Source: Robiginitomaculum sp.
GTDB lineage: Bacteria > Pseudomonadota > Alphaproteobacteria > Caulobacterales > Maricaulaceae
Assembly (NCBI GenBank): GCA_021776595.1
Contig: JAJFFP010000018.1
Span: 1 to 64,000 of the forward strand
Length of the DNA stretch: 64,000 bases
Direction of reading: 5' to 3'
Below, piece by piece: positions 24,985 to 32,985 of the stretch (position 1 is its first letter; each line of letters opens with the position of its first letter). The position numbers and the translations under genes are program-made. Below the pieces are notes generated by a model. It had not been told where the DNA came from and made no database searches. It saw only the letters and a list, made by a program, of their open reading frames with translations.

Positions 24985-25725
24985 TCAGAACATCGCCATG
25001 CCGCCATTGATATGCAAAGTCTGCCCGGTCATATACCCCGCTTCCTGTGAGGCCAGATAAAGCGCGGCGGCAGCAATATCATCCCCGGTGCCCAGTTTTC
25101 CGGCCGGAATGGTGCTTAAAATCGCTTCGCGTTGTTTGTCGTTCAGCGCATCGGTCATTGGCGAGGTAATAAAGCCCGGCGCGATACAATTGGCGGTAAT
25201 ATTGCGTTTTGCAGTTTCCGCAGCCAGCGCCTTGGTAAAGCCGATCATCCCCGCTTTGGAAGCGGCATAATTGGCCTGCCCCGGATTACCGGTTACGCCA
25301 ACAATAGACGTTATGCCGATTATGCGGCCCCAGCGCGCTTTCATCATGCCCCGCAAGGCGGCGCGCGATAGCCGAAAATAGGCCTCCAGATTGACCTTGA
25401 GCACCAGATCCCAGTCCTCGTCCTTCATCCGCATCAACAGGCCATCGCGGGTCACACCGGCATTGGACACCAGTATATCCAGCCCGCCAAGTGCGTCGGT
25501 CACGCGCCCTGGCAGGGCGTCCACACTATCGGCATCACTCAGATTGGCGGGCAATACGGCCACCCGGTCACCACCCAGTTCAGCAGCCAGTTCGTCCAGT
25601 TTTTCCGCTCGTGTGCCTGAAATGGCCACACTGGCCCCGGCGCTGTGCAGGGCGCGCGCAATTGCACCGCCAAGGCCGCCCGTGGCCCCGGTAACTAACG
25701 CCCGCTTTTCACTTAAATCAAACAT
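24985..25725 (-). CDS. fabG: 3-oxoacyl-ACP reductase
   Basis: The 246-residue short-chain dehydrogenase has the NADP motif TGATGGLG, NNAG-equivalent SNAGVTRDG, and the catalytic Ser/Tyr/Lys in GITSIVGVTG and YAASKAG. It ends GGMAMF, typical of FabG. An AGGA site precedes the start, 9 bases after fabD. Confidence 0.96.
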   Translation of the reverse strand: MFDLSEKRALVTGATGGLGGAIARALHSAGASVAISGTRAEKLDELAAELGGDRVAVLPANLSDADSVDALPGRVTDALGGLDILVSNAGVTRDGLLMRMKDEDWDLVLKVNLEAYFRLSRAALRGMMKARWGRIIGITSIVGVTGNPGQANYAASKAGMIGFTKALAAETAKRNITANCIAPGFITSPMTDALNDKQREAILSTIPAGKLGTGDDIAAAALYLASQEAGYMTGQTLHINGGMAMF

Positions 25726-25734
25726 TTCCTGCCC

Positions 25735-26691
25735 TTATGACTGGTTTTCAGATGAACAGGCATTGGCAAACTCTTCGATGGATTGCGGAGAATTTAGCGC
25801 AATGCCGGTTGATTCTTTGGATATGCGCCGCACCAGCAGGGTCAATACCTTGCCTGAACCTGGCTCGATGAACGTATCCACCCCGTGCCCCACCATCCAG
25901 CTAACGCTTTGCCGCCAATGCACCCGCCCGGTGATTTGCTCGACCAGTTGGCGTCGAATGGTTTGCGGGTTGATCGTCGGCGCGGCGGCAATATTGGTAA
26001 CCACCGGCACCACCGGGGTGCGAATGGTCACATCAGCCAGTGCCTCTTCCATTTCCCGCGCTGCCGGTTCCATCATCGAGGAATGAAACGGTGCCGATAC
26101 CGGCAGGATCACCGCTTTTTTAACACCGTTTTCTTTGGCCGCCGCCGCCGCTGCCTCTATGGCTTTGGTCGCACCGGAAATAACCACCTGACCTGGCGCA
26201 TTATCATTGGCCAGTTCGCAAATGCCATATTCACTGCCGATATTACAAAGCGTGATCGCCTGTTCTTCGCTGGCACCCAGTAGGGCGGCCATGGTGCCCT
26301 CACCTACCGGCACGGCGCGCTGCATGGCCTGGCCGCGATGGCGCAATAATGTTGCCGCATCACTCAGGCTAAGCGCCCCGGCGGCGGCCAGCGCCGTATA
26401 TTCACCCAAAGAATGACCCGCTACGTGCGTGGCAATGTCTACGCCAACGCCAAACTCATCGCGCAAAACCGCCATGACCGCCATGGAAGTGGCCATCAGG
26501 GCTGGCTGCGCATGTTCGGTCAGGGTCAGGGTTTCAAGCGGACCTTCCCATATAATCGTCGAGAGTTTTTCGCCAAGGGCTTCATCCACTTCATCAAATA
26601 CAGCCCTGGCGGTGCCAAAAGACTGCGCCAATTCCTTTCCCATGCCCACGGCCTGACTGCCCTGTCCAGGAAAGGTGAATGCGATTGCCAT
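25735..26691 (-). CDS. fabD: Malonyl-CoA:ACP transacylase
   Basis: The 318-residue enzyme loads malonate onto ACP. It has FPGQGSQAVGMGKEL, the nucleophile Ser in AGHSLGEYTA, and His in SAPFHSSMM. The ATG at 26691 fits the family start MAIAFTFPGQ and has GGGGTT upstream; an earlier start adds eight unrelated residues. It is the first gene of the fab run on this strand and is divergent from rpsF. Confidence 0.95.
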   Translation of the reverse strand: MAIAFTFPGQGSQAVGMGKELAQSFGTARAVFDEVDEALGEKLSTIIWEGPLETLTLTEHAQPALMATSMAVMAVLRDEFGVGVDIATHVAGHSLGEYTALAAAGALSLSDAATLLRHRGQAMQRAVPVGEGTMAALLGASEEQAITLCNIGSEYGICELANDNAPGQVVISGATKAIEAAAAAAKENGVKKAVILPVSAPFHSSMMEPAAREMEEALADVTIRTPVVPVVTNIAAAPTINPQTIRRQLVEQITGRVHWRQSVSWMVGHGVDTFIEPGSGKVLTLLVRRISKESTGIALNSPQSIEEFANACSSENQS

Positions 26692-26800
26692 GCAAGAACC
26701 CCATAATTGTTTCAACCAGCTACAGCGTTATAGCAATTCCGGGCCTGTGTGAATATGCCAATAAAGCGCAGCACATATGCGATTTGTCCGCTTGCACCTC

Positions 26801-26828
26801 TTGCCAGCAAGGGCTTTGCCCCTATAGT
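26801..26828 (+). promoter_or_regulatory. Candidate promoter of rpsF-rpsR-rplI
   Basis: TTGCCA and TATAGT are separated by 16 bases. The distance to the rpsF start leaves a leader of roughly 125 bases, long enough for the S6/S18 feedback structure known in other bacteria. Confidence 0.4.
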
Positions 26829-26960
26829 GCGCCGCCTTAATGGACGCGGTCTTTAATGGCACAAAAGGCGGGCACAGGGCCTGTCTTGCCAGGAAAGAGC
26901 CACCGTGATGCAGAACATACCCTGTCTGTCCTCACGCCGCGCCAAGCATAAGGGAAAGCT

Positions 26961-27314
26961 ATGCCTCTATACGAACACGTCCTCATTGCGCGCCAGGATA
27001 TTTCCTCGGCCGAAGTGGACACCATTAATGAAGGCCTGCAGGCCTTCATCGAAGACAATGGCGGTAAAGTCGGCAAGGTCGAATACTGGGGCCTGCGCTC
27101 CATGGCCTATCGCATGAACAAAAACCGCAAGGGCCATTACACGTTGATGAATATTGAAGCGCCCGCCGAAGTGGTGCAGGAAATGGAACGCAAGCAGCGC
27201 ATTAATGAAGATATTTTGCGCACACTGACCATTCGCGTTGATGAATTCAGCGAAGACCCGTCCCCGATTTTGGTCAAGCGCGAAGAGCGCAAACGCCGCC
27301 ACGAAAGGTATTAG
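26961..27314 (+). CDS. rpsF: 30S ribosomal protein S6
   Basis: The 117-residue protein begins [15 protein letters not shown] and contains [27 protein letters not shown], the S6 signature. It binds the 30S platform with S18. The ribosome site AGGGAAA precedes the ATG. It leads the conserved rpsF-rpsR-rplI operon. Confidence 0.97.
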   Translation: MPLYEHVLIARQDISSAEVDTINEGLQAFIEDNGGKVGKVEYWGLRSMAYRMNKNRKGHYTLMNIEAPAEVVQEMERKQRINEDILRTLTIRVDEFSEDPSPILVKREERKRRHERY

Positions 27315-27318
27315 GACC

Positions 27319-27570
27319 ATGAAAATCAATATTACCAATCTGCCGTCAAAACGGCCGTTTGCCCGCCGCCGCAAGGTCTGCCCGTTTTCTTCGGATAAAT
27401 CCCCGAAGATCGACTATAAAGACCCCAAGCTGTTGCTGCGTTATATGTCTGAACGGGGCAAGATTGTCCCCTCACGGATCACCGCTGTGTCCATCAAAAA
27501 GCAACGCCGATTGTCTCGCGCCATTAAACGCGCGCGGTTTTTGGGCCTGTTGCCCTATGCTGTGAAATAG
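27319..27570 (+). CDS. rpsR: 30S ribosomal protein S18
   Basis: The 83-residue basic protein has [32 protein letters not shown] and the closing [13 protein letters not shown]. The ATG at 27319 is 4 bases after the rpsF stop and begins where the family does. A longer frame upstream overlaps rpsF and is not used. Confidence 0.97.
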   Translation: MKINITNLPSKRPFARRRKVCPFSSDKSPKIDYKDPKLLLRYMSERGKIVPSRITAVSIKKQRRLSRAIKRARFLGLLPYAVK

Positions 27571-27581
27571 GAGGAACGATT

Positions 27582-28223
27582 ATGGATATTGTTCTTCTTG
27601 AACGCGTTGAAAAGCTGGGTTCCATCGGTGATGTTGTCACCGTAAAGGATGGCTTTGCCCGCAACTTCCTTTTGCCACAAGGAAAAGCCCTTCGCGCCAA
27701 CAAAGCCAACATTGAACGCTTTGAACGCGAACGTGAAGCCATTGAAGCACGTAATGCGGAAAAACGTGCTGATGCCGAAACTTCCGGCAAGGATCTCGAT
27801 GGCAAGCGCTATGTGCTGATCCGCCAGGCCGGCGAGAGCGGTCATCTTTACGGCTCGGTTTCGGCCAAAGATATTGCCGAAGTCATGGATAACGGCATTT
27901 CCCGCTCCCAAGTCGTGCTGAATTCCCCGATCAAGGCCGTTGGTGTTCATGATGTGCGCATCAATCTGCACCCCGAAGTGTTTATCACTATTGGGGTCAA
28001 TGTGGCGCGCACACCCGATGAAGCCACCCGCCAGGAAGCCGGTGAAAACGTCATTGATTCTGCCCGCAACGATGATCGCACCGCTGACAAGGAAATGGCC
28101 GAAGAACAGGCCGCCGCCATGTTTGATCCGGAAGCGGAAATACAAATGGAAGCCACTGGCGAGGACGGCGAAACCATCGTCGTTACCGAAGAAGCCGGTG
28201 AAACCATAGAGGCCAACGAATAG
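27582..28223 (+). CDS. rplI: 50S ribosomal protein L9
   Basis: The 213-residue protein has the N-terminal L9 signature (MDIVLLERVEKLG, VKDGFARNFLLPQGKA) and the C-terminal domain to about residue 150. The last 60 residues form an acidic, low-complexity tail (EMAEEQAAAMFDPEAEIQME and similar). L9 is usually about 150 residues, and longer acidic tails are known in alphaproteobacteria. The ribosome site GGAGGA is 7 bases from the ATG. Confidence 0.96.
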   Translation: MDIVLLERVEKLGSIGDVVTVKDGFARNFLLPQGKALRANKANIERFEREREAIEARNAEKRADAETSGKDLDGKRYVLIRQAGESGHLYGSVSAKDIAEVMDNGISRSQVVLNSPIKAVGVHDVRINLHPEVFITIGVNVARTPDEATRQEAGENVIDSARNDDRTADKEMAEEQAAAMFDPEAEIQMEATGEDGETIVVTEEAGETIEANE

Positions 28224-28251
28224 GCTGGTTTGTCAGTTTCAGAAAACATGA

Positions 28252-28281
28252 AAAGCGGGTCTTTATGGCCCGCTTTTTTTG
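28252..28281 (+). terminator. Terminator of the rpsF operon
   Basis: AAAAGCGGG pairs with CCCGCTTTT around a 9-base interval and runs into seven T residues, 29 bases past rplI. It lies between convergent genes. Confidence 0.9.
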
Positions 28282-28299
28282 TGGGGGTTGGGCAAAGCC

Positions 28300-28944
28300 T
28301 CAAAATGTAAATCTACAGCTCTTGCCACCCCGAACCAGACACTCGGAATGCACAGGTTTTTTACCGGTCAGTTTTTGCATCAGTGTTAAATCGACCTCAC
28401 ATACCATTTCATGTTTTTCTGCCAGCTTGTGAAAAACACAGTTATGGGCCGTGATTTCATTTGCCGCGCTTTGATACGCATCATACCCTATTTCACACAT
28501 CAGGTTTGCCAGCGATTTCAAGGTATCGGGCCCCAGCGATTGCCCCAGTTCTGGTTTTGGCATTTCTAGCTGCAAATCCTCAGCCAGAGACCTTCCCAAT
28601 TCCTGCATTTTCTTTTTGAACTCTTTGTCATCAAGCCCGTCTTTTAGCATCAAGATCATTTTTTCAGAGAACAGGGCATATTGACGGGTAAAAAGCTCGC
28701 GCCCTTCCCTGGAAATTACATACGTAATGGTGGGGCGTCCGCGACGTTTTTGATGGGCAGGCGCAGGATCAGCAATTTGTACATATCCATCCGCCTGCAA
28801 GTTGAGTATGTGTTGCCGCGCTGCCGTTTTGGTTACACCAATCCGGGCTGCAATTTCATCCAGCGACAAAGCCTCAGGGCTGTGCATAAGCACATGAAAC
28901 AAGCTCGTCTGCGTACGCCCCGCAAATGGTAATTCATCGGCCAT
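28300..28944 (-). CDS. SufR-like winged-helix regulator with a cysteine cluster
   Basis: The 214-residue protein has an N-terminal helix-turn-helix (SLDEIAARIGVTKTAARQHI) and a wing with KRRGRPTITYVIS. A C-terminal domain has cysteines 150, 169, 182, 202 and 210. The spacing C169-x12-C182-x27-C210 resembles Fe-S-binding SufR-type repressors (COG2345), where such cysteines hold a cluster. It is inferred to sense Fe-S, redox or metal state. There is no suf gene in the window. It is divergent from the DUF4142-cupredoxin pair across an AT-rich region with ATGTTTT palindromes. AGGAGAG precedes the ATG. Confidence 0.8.
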   Translation of the reverse strand: MADELPFAGRTQTSLFHVLMHSPEALSLDEIAARIGVTKTAARQHILNLQADGYVQIADPAPAHQKRRGRPTITYVISREGRELFTRQYALFSEKMILMLKDGLDDKEFKKKMQELGRSLAEDLQLEMPKPELGQSLGPDTLKSLANLMCEIGYDAYQSAANEITAHNCVFHKLAEKHEMVCEVDLTLMQKLTGKKPVHSECLVRGGKSCRFTF

Positions 28945-28989
28945 GCTCTCTCCTGATTTCCCTCATAAGCTATAATTTGGATAAGGTAT

Positions 28990-29020
28990 ATGTTTTTTAT
29001 AAAACATTTTAATATGTTTT
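28990..29020. promoter_or_regulatory. Candidate operator: alternating ATGTTTT/AAAACAT half-sites
   Basis: Three half-sites occur in a row: ATGTTTT at 28990-28996, AAAACAT at 29001-29007 and ATGTTTT at 29014-29020. The first and second make a perfect palindrome with a 4-base spacer. A TATAAT box at 29030-29035 reads toward the DUF4142 gene. The position between divergent genes suggests binding by the regulator at 28300-28944. Confidence 0.55.
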
Positions 29021-29083
29021 TATTGACTATATAATGTTCCCATGCCATAGGACTGCATGTTCTAACCCGCTAGAGGAAATACA

Positions 29084-29650
29084 ATGAAACCCTACATAAT
29101 CCCGCTTTTTCTTGCTGCCTCATTTGGTTTTTCCGCATGTGAGACCAGTGCTGGCGACACCCCCGCACAGACCAAAGCCATGGCCATGTCACCGGCTGAA
29201 CTGAATGATCTTGAGATTGCCCATGTTGCCTATACCGCAGACAATATTGACATTCGTTATGCCAAGATTGCCCTGAGGCGCTCATCAAATCCGGACATTC
29301 ATGATTTTGCGCAAACCATGATCCGCGATCATACGGCGGTAAACAAACTTGCGCTTGATCTTCTGGACAAGCTGGGTGTCAGTGCGCAGGATAATTTTTT
29401 AAGCCAGATGCTGAATACGGATGCCGAAAAAATAGCGGCAAAGCTAGAAAGTTTGAACGGTCTGGAGTTTGACCAGTTTTACGCCAACAACGAATTGAAT
29501 TACCACATGGCCGTTAACGACCTCATCGAGCACTCTTTTATTCCCAACATTGAAAACGGGGAAGTAAAGGACCTGTTTGAAGCTGGCCTGGGTATTTTCA
29601 AGGGCCACCAGAAACATGCCCATATGATGACAAAAAAGCTTGAGAAATAA
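29084..29650 (+). CDS. DUF4142 lipoprotein
   Basis: This is a 188-residue protein with a lipoprotein-type signal and Cys19 in FGFSAC. The rest is helical, with the DUF4142 pattern (LNDLEIAHVAYTADNIDIRYAKIAL, DFAQTMIRDHTAVNKLALDLL). These are four-helix, ferritin-like folds of unknown role in the envelope, often stress-linked. GAGGAAA precedes the ATG. It is followed 9 bases later by the cupredoxin gene, which suggests an operon. Confidence 0.8.
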   Translation: MKPYIIPLFLAASFGFSACETSAGDTPAQTKAMAMSPAELNDLEIAHVAYTADNIDIRYAKIALRRSSNPDIHDFAQTMIRDHTAVNKLALDLLDKLGVSAQDNFLSQMLNTDAEKIAAKLESLNGLEFDQFYANNELNYHMAVNDLIEHSFIPNIENGEVKDLFEAGLGIFKGHQKHAHMMTKKLEK

Positions 29651-29659
29651 TCGCATATC

Positions 29660-30073
29660 ATGCGTCATAAAAATTATTTCCTGTTTTTTCTGGGTGGAGT
29701 TATAGGGGTTGCAGCCTGCAATCCCGACTCTGCCGGGGCACAAATGTCCCAACCACTACCCCTTCCTTTGCCTGCCACAGACACCTCACAAGTCAGTGAA
29801 CCGGCAAAGCTAAAACGCACACATATAATCGAAATTCATAAGATGGCGTTCCAGACAATAGCACAAGCCATCAGAATTGGCGACAGCATTACCTGGTTAA
29901 ACAGGGATATTGTGCCCCACACGGCAACCGCAAGGGATAAAAGTTGGGATTCAGGAATGTTACGAACCGGTGAGAGTTTTACTCTAAGCATTAACAGCCA
30001 AACCATGCTTGATTATTTTTGTCTCTACCACAGACAGATGCAGGCCAAACTGACTTTGGCTGTTCAGGAGTAA
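29660..30073 (+). CDS. Cupredoxin (plastocyanin/amicyanin-like) lipoprotein
   Basis: The 137-residue protein has a lipoprotein signal ending VAAC at Cys20, then a single blue-copper domain. The expected ligands are His87 (VPHTA), Cys121, His124 and Met127 (CLYHRQM), the amicyanin-type C-x2-H-x2-M loop. It should bind one type 1 copper and carry single electrons at the outer face of a membrane; partner unknown. No strong ribosome site is visible, and translation may depend on the upstream gene. Confidence 0.85.
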   Translation: MRHKNYFLFFLGGVIGVAACNPDSAGAQMSQPLPLPLPATDTSQVSEPAKLKRTHIIEIHKMAFQTIAQAIRIGDSITWLNRDIVPHTATARDKSWDSGMLRTGESFTLSINSQTMLDYFCLYHRQMQAKLTLAVQE

Positions 30074-30147
30074 TGTGTGCGGAACTACACTCGTCATTAT
30101 GGCCGGGATAAGTGTTTTCACACCTTGTCATACAATTTCACACAGAG

Positions 30148-30203
30148 TTATCCACAGGTCATCAGCCCACATTTTTTCACAAAATAAAATGATCTGTGAA
30201 CAA
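30148..30203. promoter_or_regulatory. DnaA-box-like sites upstream of dnaB
   Basis: TTATCCACA at 30148-30156 is a perfect consensus DnaA box. TTTTTCACA at 30173-30181 and, on the minus strand, TTGTTCACA at 30195-30203 each differ at one position. An AT-rich run lies between them. They sit 60-115 bases before the dnaB start. Confidence 0.5.
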
Positions 30204-30262
30204 CAGGAATTGTGACGGCAACGCCTCTCGCCGCCGTGCGACTTCTGCGATACACAATCTTC

Positions 30263-31732
30263 ATGGCTGATGATCCAGAAATTCCGGCAGATAGCGCAAC
30301 CTCTGCCCCGCACAATATTGAGGCGGAACAGGCGTTGCTTGGCGCGCTATTGCTGGACAATGAAATTTATTTTCGCGCTGCCGATTATCTCAAAGCCGAT
30401 CATTTTTATGACCCGGTGCATGGGCAGATATTTGAAGCCATTGCCAAAACCATTGGCAAGGGCCTGCTCGCCGATGCCATCAGCCTGAAAACCACGCTTG
30501 AGCATCATGAGGGGCTGGCGCAAATTGGCGGGCTGGAATATCTGGCGCGCCTGCTGGGCGAAGCGGCAAGCTCGGCCAATGCCCCCGAATACGCCCGCCT
30601 GGTCTATGATCTGGCACTGCGCCGGGATTTGATGCGCATTGGCGACAGCATATTAAAAGAAGCGGTTGATCCGGTGGAGCCAAAATCCGGCCCGGAACTG
30701 ATCGAGGATGCCGAACAACTCTTGTTTTCCCTGGCTGAAACCGGCGGCATATCGCGGGGATTTCGTCCCTTTAACGAGGCCATCAAGGAAAGCATGGACA
30801 TGGCCGCCGCCGCGCACAAGCGCGATGGCGGTCTTTCCGGCGTGGCCAGTGGCCTTGATGATCTGGATCGCAAGCTGGGCGGTATGCACAAGTCGGATCT
30901 GATCATTATTGCCGGGCGCCCGTCTATGGGTAAAACCGCATTGGCCACCAATATCGCCTTTCATGTGGCCAGAAATTACAAATACGAAGTGCGCGATGGC
31001 GAGCGCCATACCACCGATGGTGGCATTGTTGCCTTTTTCAGCCTGGAAATGTCGTCCGAACAATTGGCCACGCGGCTGTTGGCTGAACATTCAGGGATTT
31101 CCTCTTCGACCATTCGCCGGGGCGAGCTGGAAGAAAATGATTTTGATACCCTGCTGGATAGCGCCGCCACCCTGAACGCTATTCCTTTGCACATTGATGA
31201 CACTGGCGGCTTACCCGTCGGGGCGCTGGCAGCGCGGGCAAGGCGCTTGAAGCGCACGTCCAAAGGGCTGGACCTGATTGTGGTGGATTACCTGCAACTG
31301 GTCACCGCCGAATCGCGGCGCAAGGATGGCCGTGTGCAGGAGGTCAGCGAGATCACCCAGCGGCTAAAATCACTAGCCAAGGAACTGGATGTGCCGGTGA
31401 TTGCGCTGTCGCAACTCTCAAGGCAGGTCGAGCAGCGCGAGGATAAAAAGCCGCAACTCTCTGATTTGCGCGAATCCGGTTCGATCGAGCAGGACGCCGA
31501 TGTGGTGATGTTTGTCTATCGCGAGGCCTATTACCTTGGCCGCACTGAACCTACCTATAACACGCCGGAACACGCCGAATGGCAGGTCAAAATGAATGAA
31601 ATGCGCCGCCGTGCAGAGATCATTATTGGCAAACAGCGCCACGGCCCCATTGGCAATGTTGACCTGTCCTTCATCGAGGAACTGACCAAATTTGGTAACC
31701 TTGATAAAATCCATGAAGACAGTGCGCATTAA
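30263..31732 (+). CDS. dnaB: Replicative DNA helicase
   Basis: The 489-residue helicase has the DnaB N-terminal domain (PHNIEAEQALLGALLLDNE) and a RecA-like motor with the Walker A motif GRPSMGKTALATN. It also has VDYLQLV, an arginine-finger region, and LSQLSRQVEQREDKKPQLSDLRESGSIEQDAD. It unwinds DNA at the fork. The ATG at 30263 begins where the family does; a GTG at 30212 would add 17 residues without similarity. No intein is present. Confidence 0.96.
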   Translation: MADDPEIPADSATSAPHNIEAEQALLGALLLDNEIYFRAADYLKADHFYDPVHGQIFEAIAKTIGKGLLADAISLKTTLEHHEGLAQIGGLEYLARLLGEAASSANAPEYARLVYDLALRRDLMRIGDSILKEAVDPVEPKSGPELIEDAEQLLFSLAETGGISRGFRPFNEAIKESMDMAAAAHKRDGGLSGVASGLDDLDRKLGGMHKSDLIIIAGRPSMGKTALATNIAFHVARNYKYEVRDGERHTTDGGIVAFFSLEMSSEQLATRLLAEHSGISSSTIRRGELEENDFDTLLDSAATLNAIPLHIDDTGGLPVGALAARARRLKRTSKGLDLIVVDYLQLVTAESRRKDGRVQEVSEITQRLKSLAKELDVPVIALSQLSRQVEQREDKKPQLSDLRESGSIEQDADVVMFVYREAYYLGRTEPTYNTPEHAEWQVKMNEMRRRAEIIIGKQRHGPIGNVDLSFIEELTKFGNLDKIHEDSAH

Positions 31733-31831
31733 GGTCTGCGCCCAATGACATCAAGGCTTTGGCGCGCTATAGCCTTAGGGTCCTTGCCTCTTCAGATGAT
31801 TGATTTCACGAGGAGAGGTTTATTGATTAAA

Positions 31832-31878
31832 CAGGAGAAAGGATGCAGGAAATATGGGGTATTTTCAAAGCCTTTTGA
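31832..31878 (+). other. Possible 11-codon leader frame before alr
   Basis: After AGGAGAAAGG an ATG at 31842 opens the frame MQEIWGIFKAF and stops at 31875-31877, 28 bases before alr. The strong ribosome site with so short a frame is unusual. It may be chance. Confidence 0.2.
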
Positions 31879-31905
31879 CGCCTTTAAGCAAGAAAGAACC
31901 CTAAC

Positions 31906-32985
31906 ATGAGTGTTGATGCCCCCCTTCCCTCCGCGCCGCGCCTGATCATTGATCTGGATGCTGTGCGGGCCAATTATCAATTGATGGCTGAACATTCCGG
32001 CATCGCCAATACCGGGGCGGCGATCAAGGCCGATAGTTATGGTTTGGGCATGAATGAAATTGCTCCATTATTGCGTGATGCCGGCTGCTCCAGTTTTTTT
32101 TGTGCCCATGTCAGCGAAGCCATGACGGCGCGCCAAATCCTTGGCCATGACGTTGAAATTTTTGTGCTCAACGGTGTATGTTTTGGGGAAGCGCCACTGA
32201 TGCGTCAAAAACAGCTAATCCCGGTGCTGAGCACACCTGAGCACATCGCCCTTTGGGGCGAGGCCGGTGAAAATGCCCCGGCGGCGCTGCATTTTGATAC
32301 GGGTATGAACCGGCTGGGCCTGGCATTTGATGAAAACATCATGACACAGACCAAAGACCTGAACCTAAATTTGCTGATGAGCCATCTGGCTTGCGCCTCT
32401 GAGCCTGCGCATCCCTTGAACCAGATCCAGTGTAAGCGGTTTGAAGATATTAAAAAGGCCTATCCGGGCTTGCGCGCCAGTCTCGCCAATTCCGCCGGTG
32501 TGCTGTTGGGCAAGGCCTATCACCATGACCTGACCCGGCCCGGCATTGCGCTTTATGGTGGCGCGCCTTTGGAGGAAGGCGGCCCGGCACTCACTCCCGT
32601 GGCGCGGATCGAAGCCCCTATATTACAAGTGTGCGTGTTAAAAAAAGGCGAAACGGTGGGCTATGGGGCCAGTTTTACCGCACCAGAAGACATGCGCATT
32701 GCCACCGCCGCCATTGGCTATGCCGATGGCCTGCCACGCGCCGCCAGCCCCGGCGGATTTGGCCGTATAGCGGGCCAGGCCGTGCCTTTGATCGGGCGGG
32801 TATCGATGGATTTAAGCGTATTTGATGTCAGCGCCCTTACCCAACCATTGCAGGCAGGCGATACCGTAATGGTATTGGGCGGGGATCTGGATGCCCTTGC
32901 CAAAACGGCCAAAACCTTGTCATACGAGATACTCACCGGCCTTGGCCCTCGTTTTGTGCGTGAATATAAAGGAAATGGTGCATGA
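31906..32985 (+). CDS. alr: Alanine racemase
   Basis: The 359-residue PLP enzyme makes D-alanine for peptidoglycan. The PLP-binding Lys41 lies in GAAIKADSYGLG. The opposite-face Tyr is in GETVGYGASF, and YADGLPR and LIGRVSMDLSVFDV are conserved. It ends in an ATGA overlap with mlaE. Its place between dnaB and radA is shared by several alphaproteobacteria. Confidence 0.94.
   Translation: MSVDAPLPSAPRLIIDLDAVRANYQLMAEHSGIANTGAAIKADSYGLGMNEIAPLLRDAGCSSFFCAHVSEAMTARQILGHDVEIFVLNGVCFGEAPLMRQKQLIPVLSTPEHIALWGEAGENAPAALHFDTGMNRLGLAFDENIMTQTKDLNLNLLMSHLACASEPAHPLNQIQCKRFEDIKKAYPGLRASLANSAGVLLGKAYHHDLTRPGIALYGGAPLEEGGPALTPVARIEAPILQVCVLKKGETVGYGASFTAPEDMRIATAAIGYADGLPRAASPGGFGRIAGQAVPLIGRVSMDLSVFDVSALTQPLQAGDTVMVLGGDLDALAKTAKTLSYEILTGLGPRFVREYKGNGA

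Noticed and set aside
30120-30262. Chromosomal oriC
   Set aside because: The gap is short, has only one perfect DnaA box and no dnaA/hemE/parAB context, so DnaA regulation of dnaB is the simpler reading.
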